Below, one piece after another: positions 22,851-33,904 of a stretch of DNA of 64,000 nt. The stretch comes from Dryas octopetala (Eukaryota; Streptophyta; Magnoliopsida; Rosales; Rosaceae), in contig OY992836.1 of assembly GCA_963921425.1 (NCBI GenBank), positions 9,827,304 to 9,891,303 on the forward strand, read 5' to 3'. Numbering within the stretch: the first letter of the stretch is position 1; every line of letters begins with the position of its first letter. Made by a program: the position numbers and the translations under genes. The notes beneath the pieces were generated by a model, which was not told where the DNA came from, did no database searches, and worked only from the letters and a program-made list of their open reading frames with translations.

Positions 22851-23435
22851 TCGTGCCACATGACCTAACCTAGTACTCGAAGAGTGCTGGACTACATCAT
22901 TGAGAATTTTGCAATTACAACTAAATTAAATGTAACATACAAATTAAACTATAATTAATCTAACAATATACATACAAGCATACAAACAAACTAAATAAAT
23001 TTTAGCATTTAAAAACATACAAACTAACTAATCAATTTTATAATTAATTTTAACATACAAACTAATTCACTAAAAAAGTTTAATACAATTATATATGAAA
23101 CATTAAATACTAAATTATACAAAAATTTAACTAAAAGATAGATTAAACACATACCTCACCAAAAATGCAATTATCCTTCACAAAAAATGCAACACTATCC
23201 TTCCTTCCCCAAAAAAATAAATCATTGTCAAATATTAGCCCAACCTCAATCTAAATTCAGATTTCATAACCAAACTACTAAATTAAAAAAAATCAACAGT
23301 ATTAACTAATTACCACAAAAAATCAGAAATTTCACAACCAATTTATGAAAAATCCACAACAAGTGCAAATTATCCAATCCTATTAGAAAAAAATAACAAA
23401 ACTTAATTAAAATAACAGAAATTAAAAAAAATTTA

Positions 23436-23760
23436 CTGTGGAGGGGGGGTTTCGGTGAGCTAGGAGGGTGGGGGGAATGGGTTTCGGTGGGGGTGGGTTT
23501 TCAAGGCAGGGTGGGTTTCGGGGGGGGAGGGGGTGGGTTTTCGGTGGAGGGGGTGGGGGTGGGGGTGGGGGTGGGTTTCGGTGGGGGGGTGGGTTTTCGG
23601 TGGAGGGAGTAGGTTTAAGTGGGGGGGTGGGTTTCAATGGGGGAAGGAGGAGGGAGGAGGAGGGGGTGGGTTTTCGATGAAGGGGTGGGTTTCGGTGGGG
23701 GGAAGGGGGAAGGAGGGAGGAGGGAGGAGGGAGGAGGAGGGGTTGGGTTTTCGGGATGAG
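23436..23760 (+). repeat. G-rich tract with quadruplex-forming potential
   Basis: About 300 bp of plus strand are dominated by runs of three or more G with short spacers, including GGGGGTGGGGGTGGGGGTGG near 23550-23575. On the minus strand the same DNA reads as a long Pro-rich frame (NPPPHRNPPPP type), which I regard as low-complexity translation and not a protein. It lies between the transposase gene and the right subterminal repeats, near where the transposase promoter should be. Confidence 0.8.
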
Positions 23761-23879
23761 GGAGGAAGGAGGCGTATCCACGAGCGCGCAGCCGAGATGA
23801 GGGAGGAGCGAGAGTTGAGAGAGTTGAGAGATATGACTGACAGTGAAACCCAGTAATCGATCTGGGTATACAAATTGAA

Positions 23880-26215
23880 AGACTTTGGGCGACGAACAAG
23901 ATTCTGTCGTCCAAAGCACCTTTAGTCGAGGAATACATAATTTCCTTTGGGCGACAGAATCATGTTCGTCGCCCAAAGTCATTGACTTTAGAGCGCCGTT
24001 TCATCCCGCCAAAATTTTAGACTTTGGGCGACGAACTATTCGTCGCCCAAAGGTATATTTCGTCGCCTAAACTCAATTTTATGTATGAACCATGGTCGTT
24101 CATACGTTCGAGCTCCAATACCAAACTTTTACATCTCCAATTGACCTAATTTTTTGGAAGAATGATTTTTGAGTGAGAAACTAATAAATGAACGGTTCTG
24201 ATCGTTGAAAACACAATCGAGATATAAGGTTCTACATATAAATGAATGGATTTTACACTTAAATAATAAAATTCTATTAACTATTTCGTTCAAACCTTGT
24301 CGATTCAATAATTGTGAAAACCATAACGTGATTACAACAATCACAGTCATTCATCATCTATGTTCATACTCAAAGATCATCCCTGCAAAAAATCGGCTCA
24401 ATCAAAGTTCATTTAGCCGTTCGATTATCATTATAAAAATTATGATCCTTCATACACACTAAATGCTAAACCTAACTTCCACTTCTCCGATTGAGATAAT
24501 GTTTTGTATGGATGATCTTTGAGTGGGGGACTAGCCAATGATCGGTTTGGATCATTAAAAACATAATAGAAATCTGAGCTTGTACATATAAATACACTTG
24601 AAGAGTATAATTCTATTAACTTTTTCGTTGAAACTTTGGCGATTCAACAATTTGTGAAGACTACAATGTGATTTCAACGATCGGAACCATTCATTTTATT
24701 CATTTATACTGGAAGATCATCCTTGCAAAAAATCGGCCACATCGGAATTCATCTCCTTCTTCGATTAGTATTAGAAAATTCACGATCGTTCATAAGTTCA
24801 AGCACCATTACCTAACTTCTACATCTCTGATTGAACTAATTTTTTGCAGAGATGATCCTTGAGTAGGGAATTTAAAAATAAATGGTTCGGATATTTGGAA
24901 ATACAATTGTATCGTATGCTATTACAAACATAAAATTGTAAACAAAAAAGTATTGGAACTTTGGGCGAGGAACTTAAAATTTCGTCGCCCAAAGTGACCT
25001 TAGGCGAGGAAACGTTAAATTCGTCGCCCAAAGTGACTTTGGGCGACGAAATGTCAAATTTTTCGCCCAAATCATTATTACAAAATGATCATTCCTACAT
25101 TCGAACTCCGATACCAAACTTTTACATCTCTAATTGACCTAATTTTCTGCAAGAATAATCTTTGAGTGAGAAACTAATAAATGAATGGTTCAGATCATTG
25201 AAAAAACGATCGACATATGAGATTGTACATATAAATGAACGGTTTTTACACTTGAAGAATAAAATTCTATTAACTCTTTCGTTGAAACCTTGTAACTTCA
25301 ATAATTGTGAAGACCACAACGTGATTATCACGATCAGAGTCATTCATCATATATGTTTATACTCAAAGATTAACCCTGCAAAAAATCGGCTCAATCGGAG
25401 TTTATCTACCCGTTCGATTATTATAAGAATCACGATCGTTCATACACCCTAAACGCCAAACCTAACTTCTACATCTCCAATTGAGATAATATTTTGCATG
25501 AATGATCTTTGAGTGAGGTACTAAGAAATGATTGGTTCGAATCATTAAAAACACAATAAAAAAGTGATCTTCTACATACAAATACACTTGAAGAGTATAA
25601 TTCTATAGTTTTTTTGTTGAAACTTTGTCAATTCAACAATTGTGAAGACTACAATATAATTCCAACGATTGGAGCCGTTCATTTTATTCGTTTATACTCA
25701 AAAATCATCCCGGCAAAAAATCGGCCAAATCGGAATTCATCGTCTCGATCGATTAGTATTAGTAAATTTTTGATCGTTCATACATTCGAGCACCGTTACG
25801 TAACTTTTACATCTCCAATTAACCTAATTTTTTGCAATGCTGATTTTTCAATGAGGAATTAAAAATTGAACGGTTCGGATCGTTGGAAACACGATCACAT
25901 TGTATTAATAATCTACATATAATTGTACAAAAAAAAAAAAAGGAATGAGACTTTGGGCGAGGAACATACAAATTCCTCGCCCAAAGCCATTTTGGGCGAC
26001 GAAACATGTTCCTCGCCCAAAGTAACTTTGGGCAAGGAACATGCATATTCCTCGCCCAATTTCTTTGTCAACCACTATTTTGGCGCATGAGTTTAGGTGA
26101 CGAAATGATGTCGTTGCCCAAAGTGTATTTAGGCGAGGAGGAACATAGTATTCGTCGCCCAAACTTGTATGAGATTAGACAACAAATTTTCTTATTCGTC
26201 GCTCAAATATGTTTT
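23880..26215. repeat. Right subterminal region of the CACTA element: higher-order repeats
   Basis: TTTGGGCGACGAA-type arrays occur at about 23880-24075, 24957-25070 and 25950-26215. Between them an AT-rich unit of about 340 bp (starting near CTAACTTCTACATCTCCAAT and containing ATCGGCNMAATCGGA) begins at about 24120, 24473, 24812, 25120, 25461 and 25802. The blocks beginning near 24110 and 25100 match as a larger unit of about 990 bp ending in the same GGGCGA array, so there is a repeat of repeats. Function is inferred to be transposase-protein binding; the AT-rich units do not code. Confidence 0.85.
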
Positions 26216-26225
26216 TCTTGTAGTG

Positions 26226-27583
26226 ATATGTAGTGTTAGGGATCTTAATTTTTTTTTTTTCTCAATTTATATGGCATTCATACATTAGACACTAAAAAAA
26301 AATTTTATTTTTTTTTATAAAAGAAAGTACCTTATCTAATAATAAAAAAAGTTAGGACTCTTAGCATTTTTCAAATTATAATTCAATCTTCCACCAAGTA
26401 TCGTTCAAAATTCAATCTTATAATCGAAAGGATGTAAATCTAAAGTTAAAACATTTTTAGAGGGATTGAACCTTGTAATAAGAAAGAAAAAAAAAAAGTA
26501 AAAAAACTTGTTTATTTTTTCAGGAGAAAAAATAAAAAGAGCCAAAGCTTCTATGATTTTGTCGATCCTCAATTTGGCCAAAATTGCTTATATTAGAGGA
26601 GATATGCAATAACAAAAACATAAATAGCGAAATCCTAAAGCAGACAGAAAATAACTCGGGATATTTCTAAGCCTAGCTAGCTAGCTGGTAATTAATACTA
26701 TGCCTTATATGTTAGCTGGCTTCAATGAAAGCTAGCAAGCTTTATGCCTAAACCCTATAGCTATTAGCTAGCATGCAATTGGAGCATATCTCATATCAAT
26801 GGTAGCTATAACTAATTAAATTAAACCAAAGTTTTGGTGGGCATCATATATATCATATTAATTCTGGTTGATGATGGTCAACAAAACAAGAATAAGCTAG
26901 TAAAGCTGATAACTGACTTTGCCATTAAAATTGTTGGATGTCAGTTGACTGAATTCACTCTGACTTTAGGAATATATATATATATATATATATATATCTT
27001 CTACTTTGTATGTACGTTACGTGATTAGTTTATATTGTTTTTATGGTTTGTTTTAGGAATTTAATTATTAGATTAAGCATACATTTAGGGTTTATAATTT
27101 TATATTTAATTTTAGAAATAATTAAATGTTGAAACTGACTAGGCATGAACAAGAACATCATAAGATTATCACAATTAGTATGGGCAGAGAATTACAAACT
27201 TAAATAGTACGTTGAATTGTTCACTAGGGTACCCAAAATAGTGTATGCTTATACCTAAGTATTTCTTAATCAAAGTTCAAATTTCGAGACTATCTGGTGA
27301 TTCTTGTTAGGATTGGTCCTGAGGAGAGTCGGGTGAGATAATTAAGGGCACCCATTTTTTGAGTCAAGAGAAGGATTCCAACTTGGTTCAACTCTATATT
27401 ATTTTAAACAAAATTAACCCCAAATCAAGTTCTTTAGCCCAAATCAAAGGGGCACAACTATTTGGCCTAAACTCATCACTCAAATGTCTAATAATTCTAA
27501 ATCTAGTGTCCCTAAGCTAAAGCATATAAACCAAAAAGTGCCTTCAAAATTCTAAATAATGCTAAATATTTTTTTAAGTGAGT
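26226..27583. other. Intergenic DNA, nothing recognised
   Basis: AT-rich sequence with poly-A and poly-T runs, several GCTAGC phrases around 26670-26810 and a (TA)n microsatellite at about 26970-26997. No coding similarity, structural RNA or complete transposon was found. Confidence 0.5.
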
Positions 27584-28658
27584 GGCTTAATAGTTATTTT
27601 GCCCTCTAAACTATGACTCGTGTGTCAAAATGCTCTCAAATTAAAAGATAGTAAATTAAGTCATTAAACTTTTAAAAATAGAGGAAATTACAGATTTGGT
27701 CCACTTATTTTATACCTAGTTCAATTTTGGTCCATAATTTTTTTTAAGTTCTGTTTTGGTCCACTAATTGTTTCATTTGTTCAGTAAAGGTCCAAACTTG
27801 TAACTTTAAATCCTTTGGGTTGTGTTTTCTTCAATTATAATTGAACTATAAGTTATATTTCATCATTTCTTAGTCATAAAAACAAATTTGGAGTATTATA
27901 ATCTAAAAGAATTGAGATTGGGTGAAGTTTGAAAAATTGGCAGTTTCGGGTACCCTACTTTGGGGTTAATTATCTTGAGTTTTAGAACTCCAATTTGAAT
28001 GATTTTTATATGATTGTAAATAAGAAATACATAGCTTTAAAACAAGTATATGTTCGCTGAATTTGAGTGAGATTTGATAGGATAAAAAGCATGCCAAATT
28101 TGAGAAAACAAATATGGACCTTTACTGAACAAGTGAAACATTTAGTGGACCAAAACAGAACTTAAAAAAGATTGTGGACCAAAATTGAACTAGGTATAAA
28201 ATAACTGAACTAAATCTGTAATTTCCTCTTTAAAAATATGTCAATATATGTGTGCCAATTTTTTAGAATTTCATCCAAATTTTCATTCAAAAAATCACGT
28301 GAGAGAAAAATGGACAATTCATGCCCAAAGTATTATATGGGTGAACTGCGGTTTGACATCACCAAGACTTGTCCACTTTCTTGAAATCTAAACATGAAAA
28401 TGAACAAAATTTGGTTGAACTAGAAGTGAATTAGGAAAGACCCACAAGACCCATGTAAGGCTTTGGGCTTACATTTTGTCCTCATTCGAATGACACATCA
28501 CACATGACATTTTTTGAATGGAAATTTGGATGAAATTCTAGAATATTGATCTACATTGACATATTGTTAAAAGTTTGTTGGTTAAGTTTACTAAAATTTT
28601 AATTTGGGGGCAATTTGATAGAGGGGTCATATTTGAGAGCCAAAATGGCTATTAAACC
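27584..28658. mobile_element. Foldback element (outer), interrupted by a second element
   Basis: The left arm from 27584 (GGCTTAATAGTTATTTTGCC) matches the reverse complement of the right arm ending 28658 (GGTTTAATAGCCATTTTGGC). If the nested element at 27681-28228 is removed, the arms remain similar for about 165 bp, to ATTTCATCCAAATTTYCATT. Motifs recur about every 30 bp (near 27599, 27629 and 27659). The terminus GGCTTAAT is shared with the unrelated-looking element at 31262. No convincing target-site duplication was found; the middle does not code. Confidence 0.75.
27681..28228. mobile_element. Foldback element nested in the left arm of 27584-28658
   Basis: Arms of about 120 bp: GAGGAAATTACAGATTTGGT from 27681 and its near inverse ending at 28228. 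The flanks are the perfect 10-bp direct repeat TTTAAAAATA (27671-27680 and 28229-28238). TTGGTCCA-type motifs start at 27696, 27727, 27756 and 27787. It splits the outer element's arm, so it is younger. No coding capacity. Confidence 0.9.
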
Positions 28659-28978
28659 TAAACTAATATTTATGAGCCGCATTTTTAATAGTTTCCCTCG
28701 AAGAAATCTCATGAGATTGAACTAAGAATTTTTCCCTCATTATGGTGAAATTGGGTGTTATCTACTAAACCAATTAGTTATTGGCGACCTGCCCTAATCC
28801 TTATGGTAATAAAATGAAATTTTGTCTTTAAGCGATAAGATTGCATTACCATTTTTTGGTGGTTTGAGTGTACATATATATCTTTGTAACTTTTTTTTTT
28901 TTGCGTTTGGGATCTTTGTAACTTTATTTGAACACAATTATATATATATATATATATATATCAATGAAGATGATTCTT

Positions 28979-29262
28979 GCAAACGGTTAATTCGAATTGT
29001 CACAAAACGACTCGTGTGGGCCCCAATAGGGTATACCTCAACTCATTGAAAATAAGTTGAGGTATACCTCAATAGAAGGAGCCTGTATATCCGAACCATT
29101 TGTAAGGATCAAATAAATGAATTAACCAAATATTTTCAATGAAACTGTCCATTTGTTGCAAACGGTTCGGATCGTCACAAAACGACTCGTGTGGGCCCCA
29201 ATAAAGTATACTTCAACATAAATAAGTTGAGGTATACCTCAATAGAAGAAGCCTATATATAT
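28979..29262. repeat. Direct repeat (period 179 bp) with a 16-bp palindrome
   Basis: Copy A (from 28979) and copy B (from 29158) share GCAAACGGTT, CACAAAACGACTCGTGTGGG and the perfect palindrome TTGAGGTATACCTCAA (29057-29072 and 29227-29242). In copy A a second GGTATACCTCAACT upstream pairs with it to form a hairpin (about 29030-29068). The type of element is unknown. Confidence 0.75.
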
Positions 29263-30049
29263 ATATTTGTCAATTCATAGTTTTAGCAGCAAATTTAAGT
29301 GTAGATGAGTCATGGTGCACATAAGACATTGTAGGGGGAGCTGAAGAGGGGCCTGCATAAGATTCTTTTGGATGATCAACTTTTGGAAAGCAAACTTGAA
29401 GATTGGAAGGGAAAAGATTGAAAGAAGTTGGCTTTGGCATGCACCTTTTTAGATACCTTTTTGACAGTCAAAACGATTAGGACCCTTCGATGGCACACCA
29501 ATTATAAATCTGGGGCTGACCATTTAATTCATTGTTGGCCCTACTCATCAATCCAAAGTCCAAACAGAGTTCTACATATGTTGAACTTTTTGGGTGATTC
29601 CAGTAGCAATGCCTTGGGGGATGCCACAGGCCCACAGTGTTTCAACATAATGTCCACCTAGCTAGGCAATTAATTCAAACACTTTTATGATTTGAAAAAA
29701 AAAAAAAAAAAAAAACTCAGATTTTAGTGGAAAAAGACTAGACCTAAATCAAAAAATTAATAAGATACATATGTATAGTAATTTTTTTTTTTTATCTAGA
29801 TATAGAGATTCAAACTTGAGACTTCTTCATTATTATTTTTTTTTAAAGTTTATTAAATTAAAATTAATCAAATACACGTATGTAGTAGGTACTAAACATA
29901 ATACTAGACATACTACATATAATATTAAACCTAAAACTCAAAATGATTCATCTTTAAACGTAAACGACATTGTTTTAGGCATAAAATAAAATTAGTAGAG
30001 AATCCTATTTCGTAATTTTATATAAAGGAGTCTCTAAATGTTTAGATTC

Positions 30050-30564
30050 AAAAATTGGCCGGACTAAACCTTCGAAACCAATTTGGTTTGGTTAATGAAA
30101 AAGTCAATAAGCAAACCATACCGAACAAAACCATCCTAAACCGATTCGATAGCAATTTGAAATATTTATAAACCGGTAAAACTGAACTGGACCGTTTATT
30201 CTATTTTTTTTATTTTTTTTATATGTGGCATATTGTTATTTGACTTTTATAGTTGTTTGTTTGCTTAATACACATTGTCATATTGTTATTATTTGTATGT
30301 TTCATCATTTTGTTAGTGTAGATTGTGCATTTGAATACTTTAATGAAATTATTTTAAATTTAATAATTAATTAATTGTATGATCTCTAGTTGAATTTAAA
30401 TTTTTTTACACACAAACTGCTTAACCAAACGGTTTATGAGTGGTTTGGTTTATTTTAGTTAACAAATTATTTTTGTGTCAAATCTGATCGAATTAAACTG
30501 TTAAAGTTTTGGTTTAATTTCCGATTTGATGTTCGGACCTAACCGAATTGGCGTCCACCCCTAC
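30050..30564. mobile_element. Possible hAT-like non-autonomous element
   Basis: The right end reads CCGAATTGGCGTCCACCCCT, the GGGGTGGA-type terminus often seen in plant hAT-derived elements (family knowledge). Internal AACCAAAC/GGTTTGGTT phrases are repeated and inverted. The left end near 30050 (ATTGGCCGGACTAAACC) is only loosely inverted to it and no 8-bp duplication was found, so boundaries are uncertain. Confidence 0.4.
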
Positions 30565-31261
30565 AATCCAGTAAGTGCTTTTAAGAATGACAGCTTTTAT
30601 ATATGGATGCGTTTGTAAAATTAAATTTGTGGAAGAACTTGGGGAACAAAAATTAATGATTTATTTAGTGTTTTGAGTTGGTCCATTAAATAGTGCCTGT
30701 CTTTGTGGACCATTTCACTTGATTTCATTACAGATTTACAGATCCTTTAATAGATGCTTCTCTCAACTCAACGTGGTGACTGGTGAGTGGTGACCTATCA
30801 AAGCATGCCAGCTTTGAAGGAAAAGTGAAAGTAGTACTTCATTCATGTAGTATCTGAATGTGACACACCCCACAAGATATTGCTGGGCCACAAGGCCTTG
30901 ATAACTGTTTATTAACTGAGGCCCCCTACTCGGCCAAAAAAAAAAAAAAACAAACTGAGGCCCCTTTTCTTTACCCCTTCTTGGTAGTAGGTAGAAAAGT
31001 AATTTTTTTGAGAATTCGGACCAAAAGAAAATTTTAAAAAATGAGAATGGGATGATAGATGAAAAGTTATTAACAAATGATAAGGTTTTGTCATTATGGG
31101 CCGATTATCAGTATGGGTCAAATTGGGCCAAATTATGTAGTTTTGTAATTATGAGCCTCTGATGAATGCTTGAATGTCTCGATCAAATTGGGCTCCTATT
31201 ATGATTATGGGCCTTGACTGTAGCTGAGATCTTGAAGCCTATGGTTTTTCATTTTGTAATA

Positions 31262-32368
31262 GGCTTAATTATCGATTTACCACCCAAAACTGTAACTTAT
31301 TCCCACTTTACCACCTGAAAGTTTTTTTGTCCCAGATTACCACCTGTAACTTACATCCATGTCCCATTTTACCTTGTTCCGTCAACAATTCCGTTAATGC
31401 TGACGATCTGGCCGTTACTGCTGACGTGGCGCGCTAGATGTGTGCCACGTGTCACATTTTTTTTTTTTCGCTTTTTTTTATTTTTTTATTTTTATAAACA
31501 TTGAAAATTCATTAAAAATAGCTCCAAACTCAGAAAAATACACGAAAAATTTCTACGGACTCGTCTTGACTAGCACTAATTTTCTATAAGGTTAAATTAC
31601 CAATTTGCCCTCTAAAAATTTTCAAAAAAATTAGAAAGTCCAAATTTATTTCTAAAAAATTAAAATAAATTTTCCTCTATTAAATAAATTCTAGAAAAAA
31701 TTCTAGAATTTTCGTAAACTCTTGGACAAATTCTCAAAAATATTTTGAAAAATTACCAAAAACTTGTTTTAGAGAATTATTTCGAGACTTTACAGAAATT
31801 TTAGAATTTTTCTAGAATTTATTTTATAGGGAATTTTATTTTTCTCTAAGACCGAGAGGTCTTTTGGGTAGTAAGTGTTCACGAGAAAGGTAATGTTAGT
31901 TTTTAGAAGACTAACGGTGCAGACCTCATATTTTTTGGAGTTCGGGAGATTATTCTATGAATTTTCAAAGAGTCTAGAGTATTTTAATTTTCTAGAAATA
32001 AATTTGGACTTTCCAAATTTTTTGGAAATTTTTAGGGGGAAAATTGGCATTTTGACCCCATAGTAAATTAGTACTAGTTAAGACAAGTCGGTAGGAATTT
32101 TCCTTGTATTTTTCTAAGTTCGAAGCTATTTTTAATTAATTTTCAAAGTTTATAAAAATAGAAAAATCAAAAAAATCAAAAAATACAAAAAAGATGTGAC
32201 ACGTGGCGCACATCCAGCGCGCCACGTCAGCATTAACGGAATTGTTGACGAAACAAGGTAAAATGGGACACAGATGTAAGTTACAGGTGGTAATCTGGGA
32301 CAAAAAAACTTTCAGGTGGTAAAGTGGGAATGAGTTACAATTTTGGGTGGTAAATCGATAATTAAGCC
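31262..32368. mobile_element. Long foldback element with perfect 9-bp TSD
   Basis: Arms of roughly 400 bp are inverted copies: the left starts GGCTTAATTATCGATTTACC at 31262, the right is its exact inverse ending 32368, and similarity extends through CCACGTGTCACAT and into the AT-rich interior. The flanks are TTTGTAATA at 31253-31261 and 32369-32377. TTACCACC motifs start at 31276, 31307 and 31336, with a degenerate one at 31367; the mirror set in the right arm lies near 32257, 32286, 32315 and 32346. The 9-bp duplication points to Mutator-type mobilisation. No transposase is present. Confidence 0.92.
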
Positions 32369-32810
32369 TTTGTAATAAGTTGTCACTTTCGTGTCTATTC
32401 TTAAAATCCAGGCCAAAAATTCAATTTAGTCACTTTTTAACCCCAAGGGGTTGGTGTGATGGAAACTTGGATGTGCTGCAATAGTAGCCACTCAAGTTCT
32501 GGGACCAGTTTGTGTGATTAATTGGGATATGCATTCTTTCCTCTCTGAGTCTCTGGTGTACACCAACTTTGAGGTTGTTCGAGGGTGTGGAGAAAAGGAG
32601 AGAAGGATTTATCCTTATATAGCATCCAAAAAAAAAAAAAATCCAAGCCAAAAAGAGTAAAAAATAAATCTAGAAACATGAGTGTTATACAAGGTCACAT
32701 GTAGCATCACCAAAATTATCTAATATGTAGCACAGTAGCACGTACTGGTATTATTCATGCCAAAAAAAATTAACCTCGATCAACACCATAATTAGCAAAC
32801 CAAAACCATA

Positions 32811-33356
32811 TTACACTTTCCATCCCAGTTTGGTGCCATTAATTTTCTTTGTGATTTGCACAGGATGACCAGCAGTGCTTGACCTTAGACTTTTTGCCCA
32901 ATCAAGCTTCTTGGTGTGGCAATTATTGGTAGCCATCTGCATGATAATTGGTTGCATATAATTTTCTGATGATCTACAAGTAGGAGTCTGAGGAGGACAA
33001 CCCTTTTGATGATGAAGTGCTGCTGCTTTTTTGGTCTCTTTTATTTCAATCTTGGTTCCTCCTTCCATTTTTAGGCTTATAATCACCTCATCGCAAAATG
33101 CTTTGTTGTTAATCTTTCTTTCCTTTCGGTGTTGATAAAGGCGGTGCAATCTCAGAGCAAGATGGCATATTCCATCTTTGATTTCTGCCTCCAAATCTCT
33201 TTCTACATCCAGCTCAAGCTCTTTGCGAATCTTCAGCTCTTCTTCTGAGATATTAATGGCTCCGGAAAATCCTTTGTTTTTGAGCCCTTGTAATTTTTTC
33301 AAATTGTCATCATTCACGTTCAACTGTTCCATAATATAACTACGTAATAAGTACAT
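32811..33356 (-). CDS. Unrecognised protein-coding exon, charged helical segment
   Basis: An uninterrupted frame of 181 codons with coding-like composition. After residue 10 it reads into an acidic/basic, probably helical stretch (EEELKIRKELELDVERDLEA, then GICHLALRLHRLYQHRKERK). A Lys/Ser-rich tail follows, ending KLDWAKSLRSSTAGHPVQ and LGWKV. An acceptor-like AG precedes LNVNDDN, so the exon may start near 33327, with upstream exons further right. A short frame beginning with a plausible ATG at 33904 (MDQQGVICSKGADIL) followed by a GT donor is a candidate first exon, but I could not join them in frame with certainty. I do not recognise the family and assign no function. Confidence 0.45.
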   Translation of the reverse strand: MYLLRSYIMEQLNVNDDNLKKLQGLKNKGFSGAINISEEELKIRKELELDVERDLEAEIKDGICHLALRLHRLYQHRKERKINNKAFCDEVIISLKMEGGTKIEIKETKKAAALHHQKGCPPQTPTCRSSENYMQPIIMQMATNNCHTKKLDWAKSLRSSTAGHPVQITKKINGTKLGWKV

Positions 33357-33904
33357 GCAATGTCAAAATTAATAGCATTAATATATATTAGCTAGAGATG
33401 AACCAACATGCAATGTATATCACTCTAACACTCTTCATCACGTGTAGCCTCATTATGCACTTACGTGACACCACAACTGCAACCTCACTCTACATGTTGA
33501 CAAGTAATTGGGGGTTGGACGCATGGACATGAGTTTGAAATTTCAAACCCAAGCTAGACCTCCTAGAATCAAAGCTCTCATACCACATATGCTGAACAAC
33601 TATTAGACCCCAAATATTTAATTTGTTAATCAATGATTAATGAACAGCCCATGTATATATGTTAAACTAATGCAATCAATAAAAACAAATATAAAGGATT
33701 ATTTCTTAATTGAAGTGTCACCAGCCAAGCATTGCTATTTTTGATTGAATCCGTAGCCTCGCTGGACTGCAAGATTGAGAAATCTGCAAAAAACCAACAA
33801 ATTGTAACAAAAGCTTGACAAGAATTAATATAGCTAGCTAGAATCTGAAAATCAAAACCTAGTATATCTGCTCCTTTGCTACATATGACTCCTTGCTGGT
33901 CCAT

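Larger units (their letters stand above)
15934..26225 (-). mobile_element. CACTA (En/Spm-type) DNA transposon, 10.3 kb, both ends intact
   Basis: The left end reads CACTACAAGAAAAA from 15934 and the right end is its exact inverse, TTTTTCTTGTAGTG, ending 26225. Each end is bordered by ATA (15931-15933 and 26226-26228), the 3-bp duplication typical of CACTA transposition. On the minus strand a TNP2/TNPD-like transposase gene (22339 to 18305) is followed by a second gene of the Transposase_24 (plant Ptta/En-Spm) type (18212 to about 16440), the expected two-gene layout. Both ends have subterminal arrays of a TTTGGGCGACGAA motif in both orientations. The genes carry stop codons, so this copy is probably not autonomous now, although its ends could still be mobilised in trans. 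Confidence 0.95.
28659..31252. other. Intergenic DNA with short repeats
   Basis: Apart from the repeats listed separately, the stretch holds a (TA)n microsatellite at about 28939-28962, poly-A near 29697-29715 and AT-rich sequence. No protein similarity was recognised. The segment 29330-29660 is less AT-rich but has no reading frame or RNA fold that I can name. Confidence 0.45.

Noticed and set aside
23422..23982. 186-codon minus-strand Pro-rich frame
   Set aside because: It is the reverse translation of the G-rich tract; it has no domain, and its start lies in subterminal repeat DNA.
33662..33904. 80-codon frame upstream of the unrecognised exon as a complete gene
   Set aside because: Only its first 15 codons look plausible as an exon; the rest runs through likely intron sequence and joining it to the next exon gives stops in the phases I tried.
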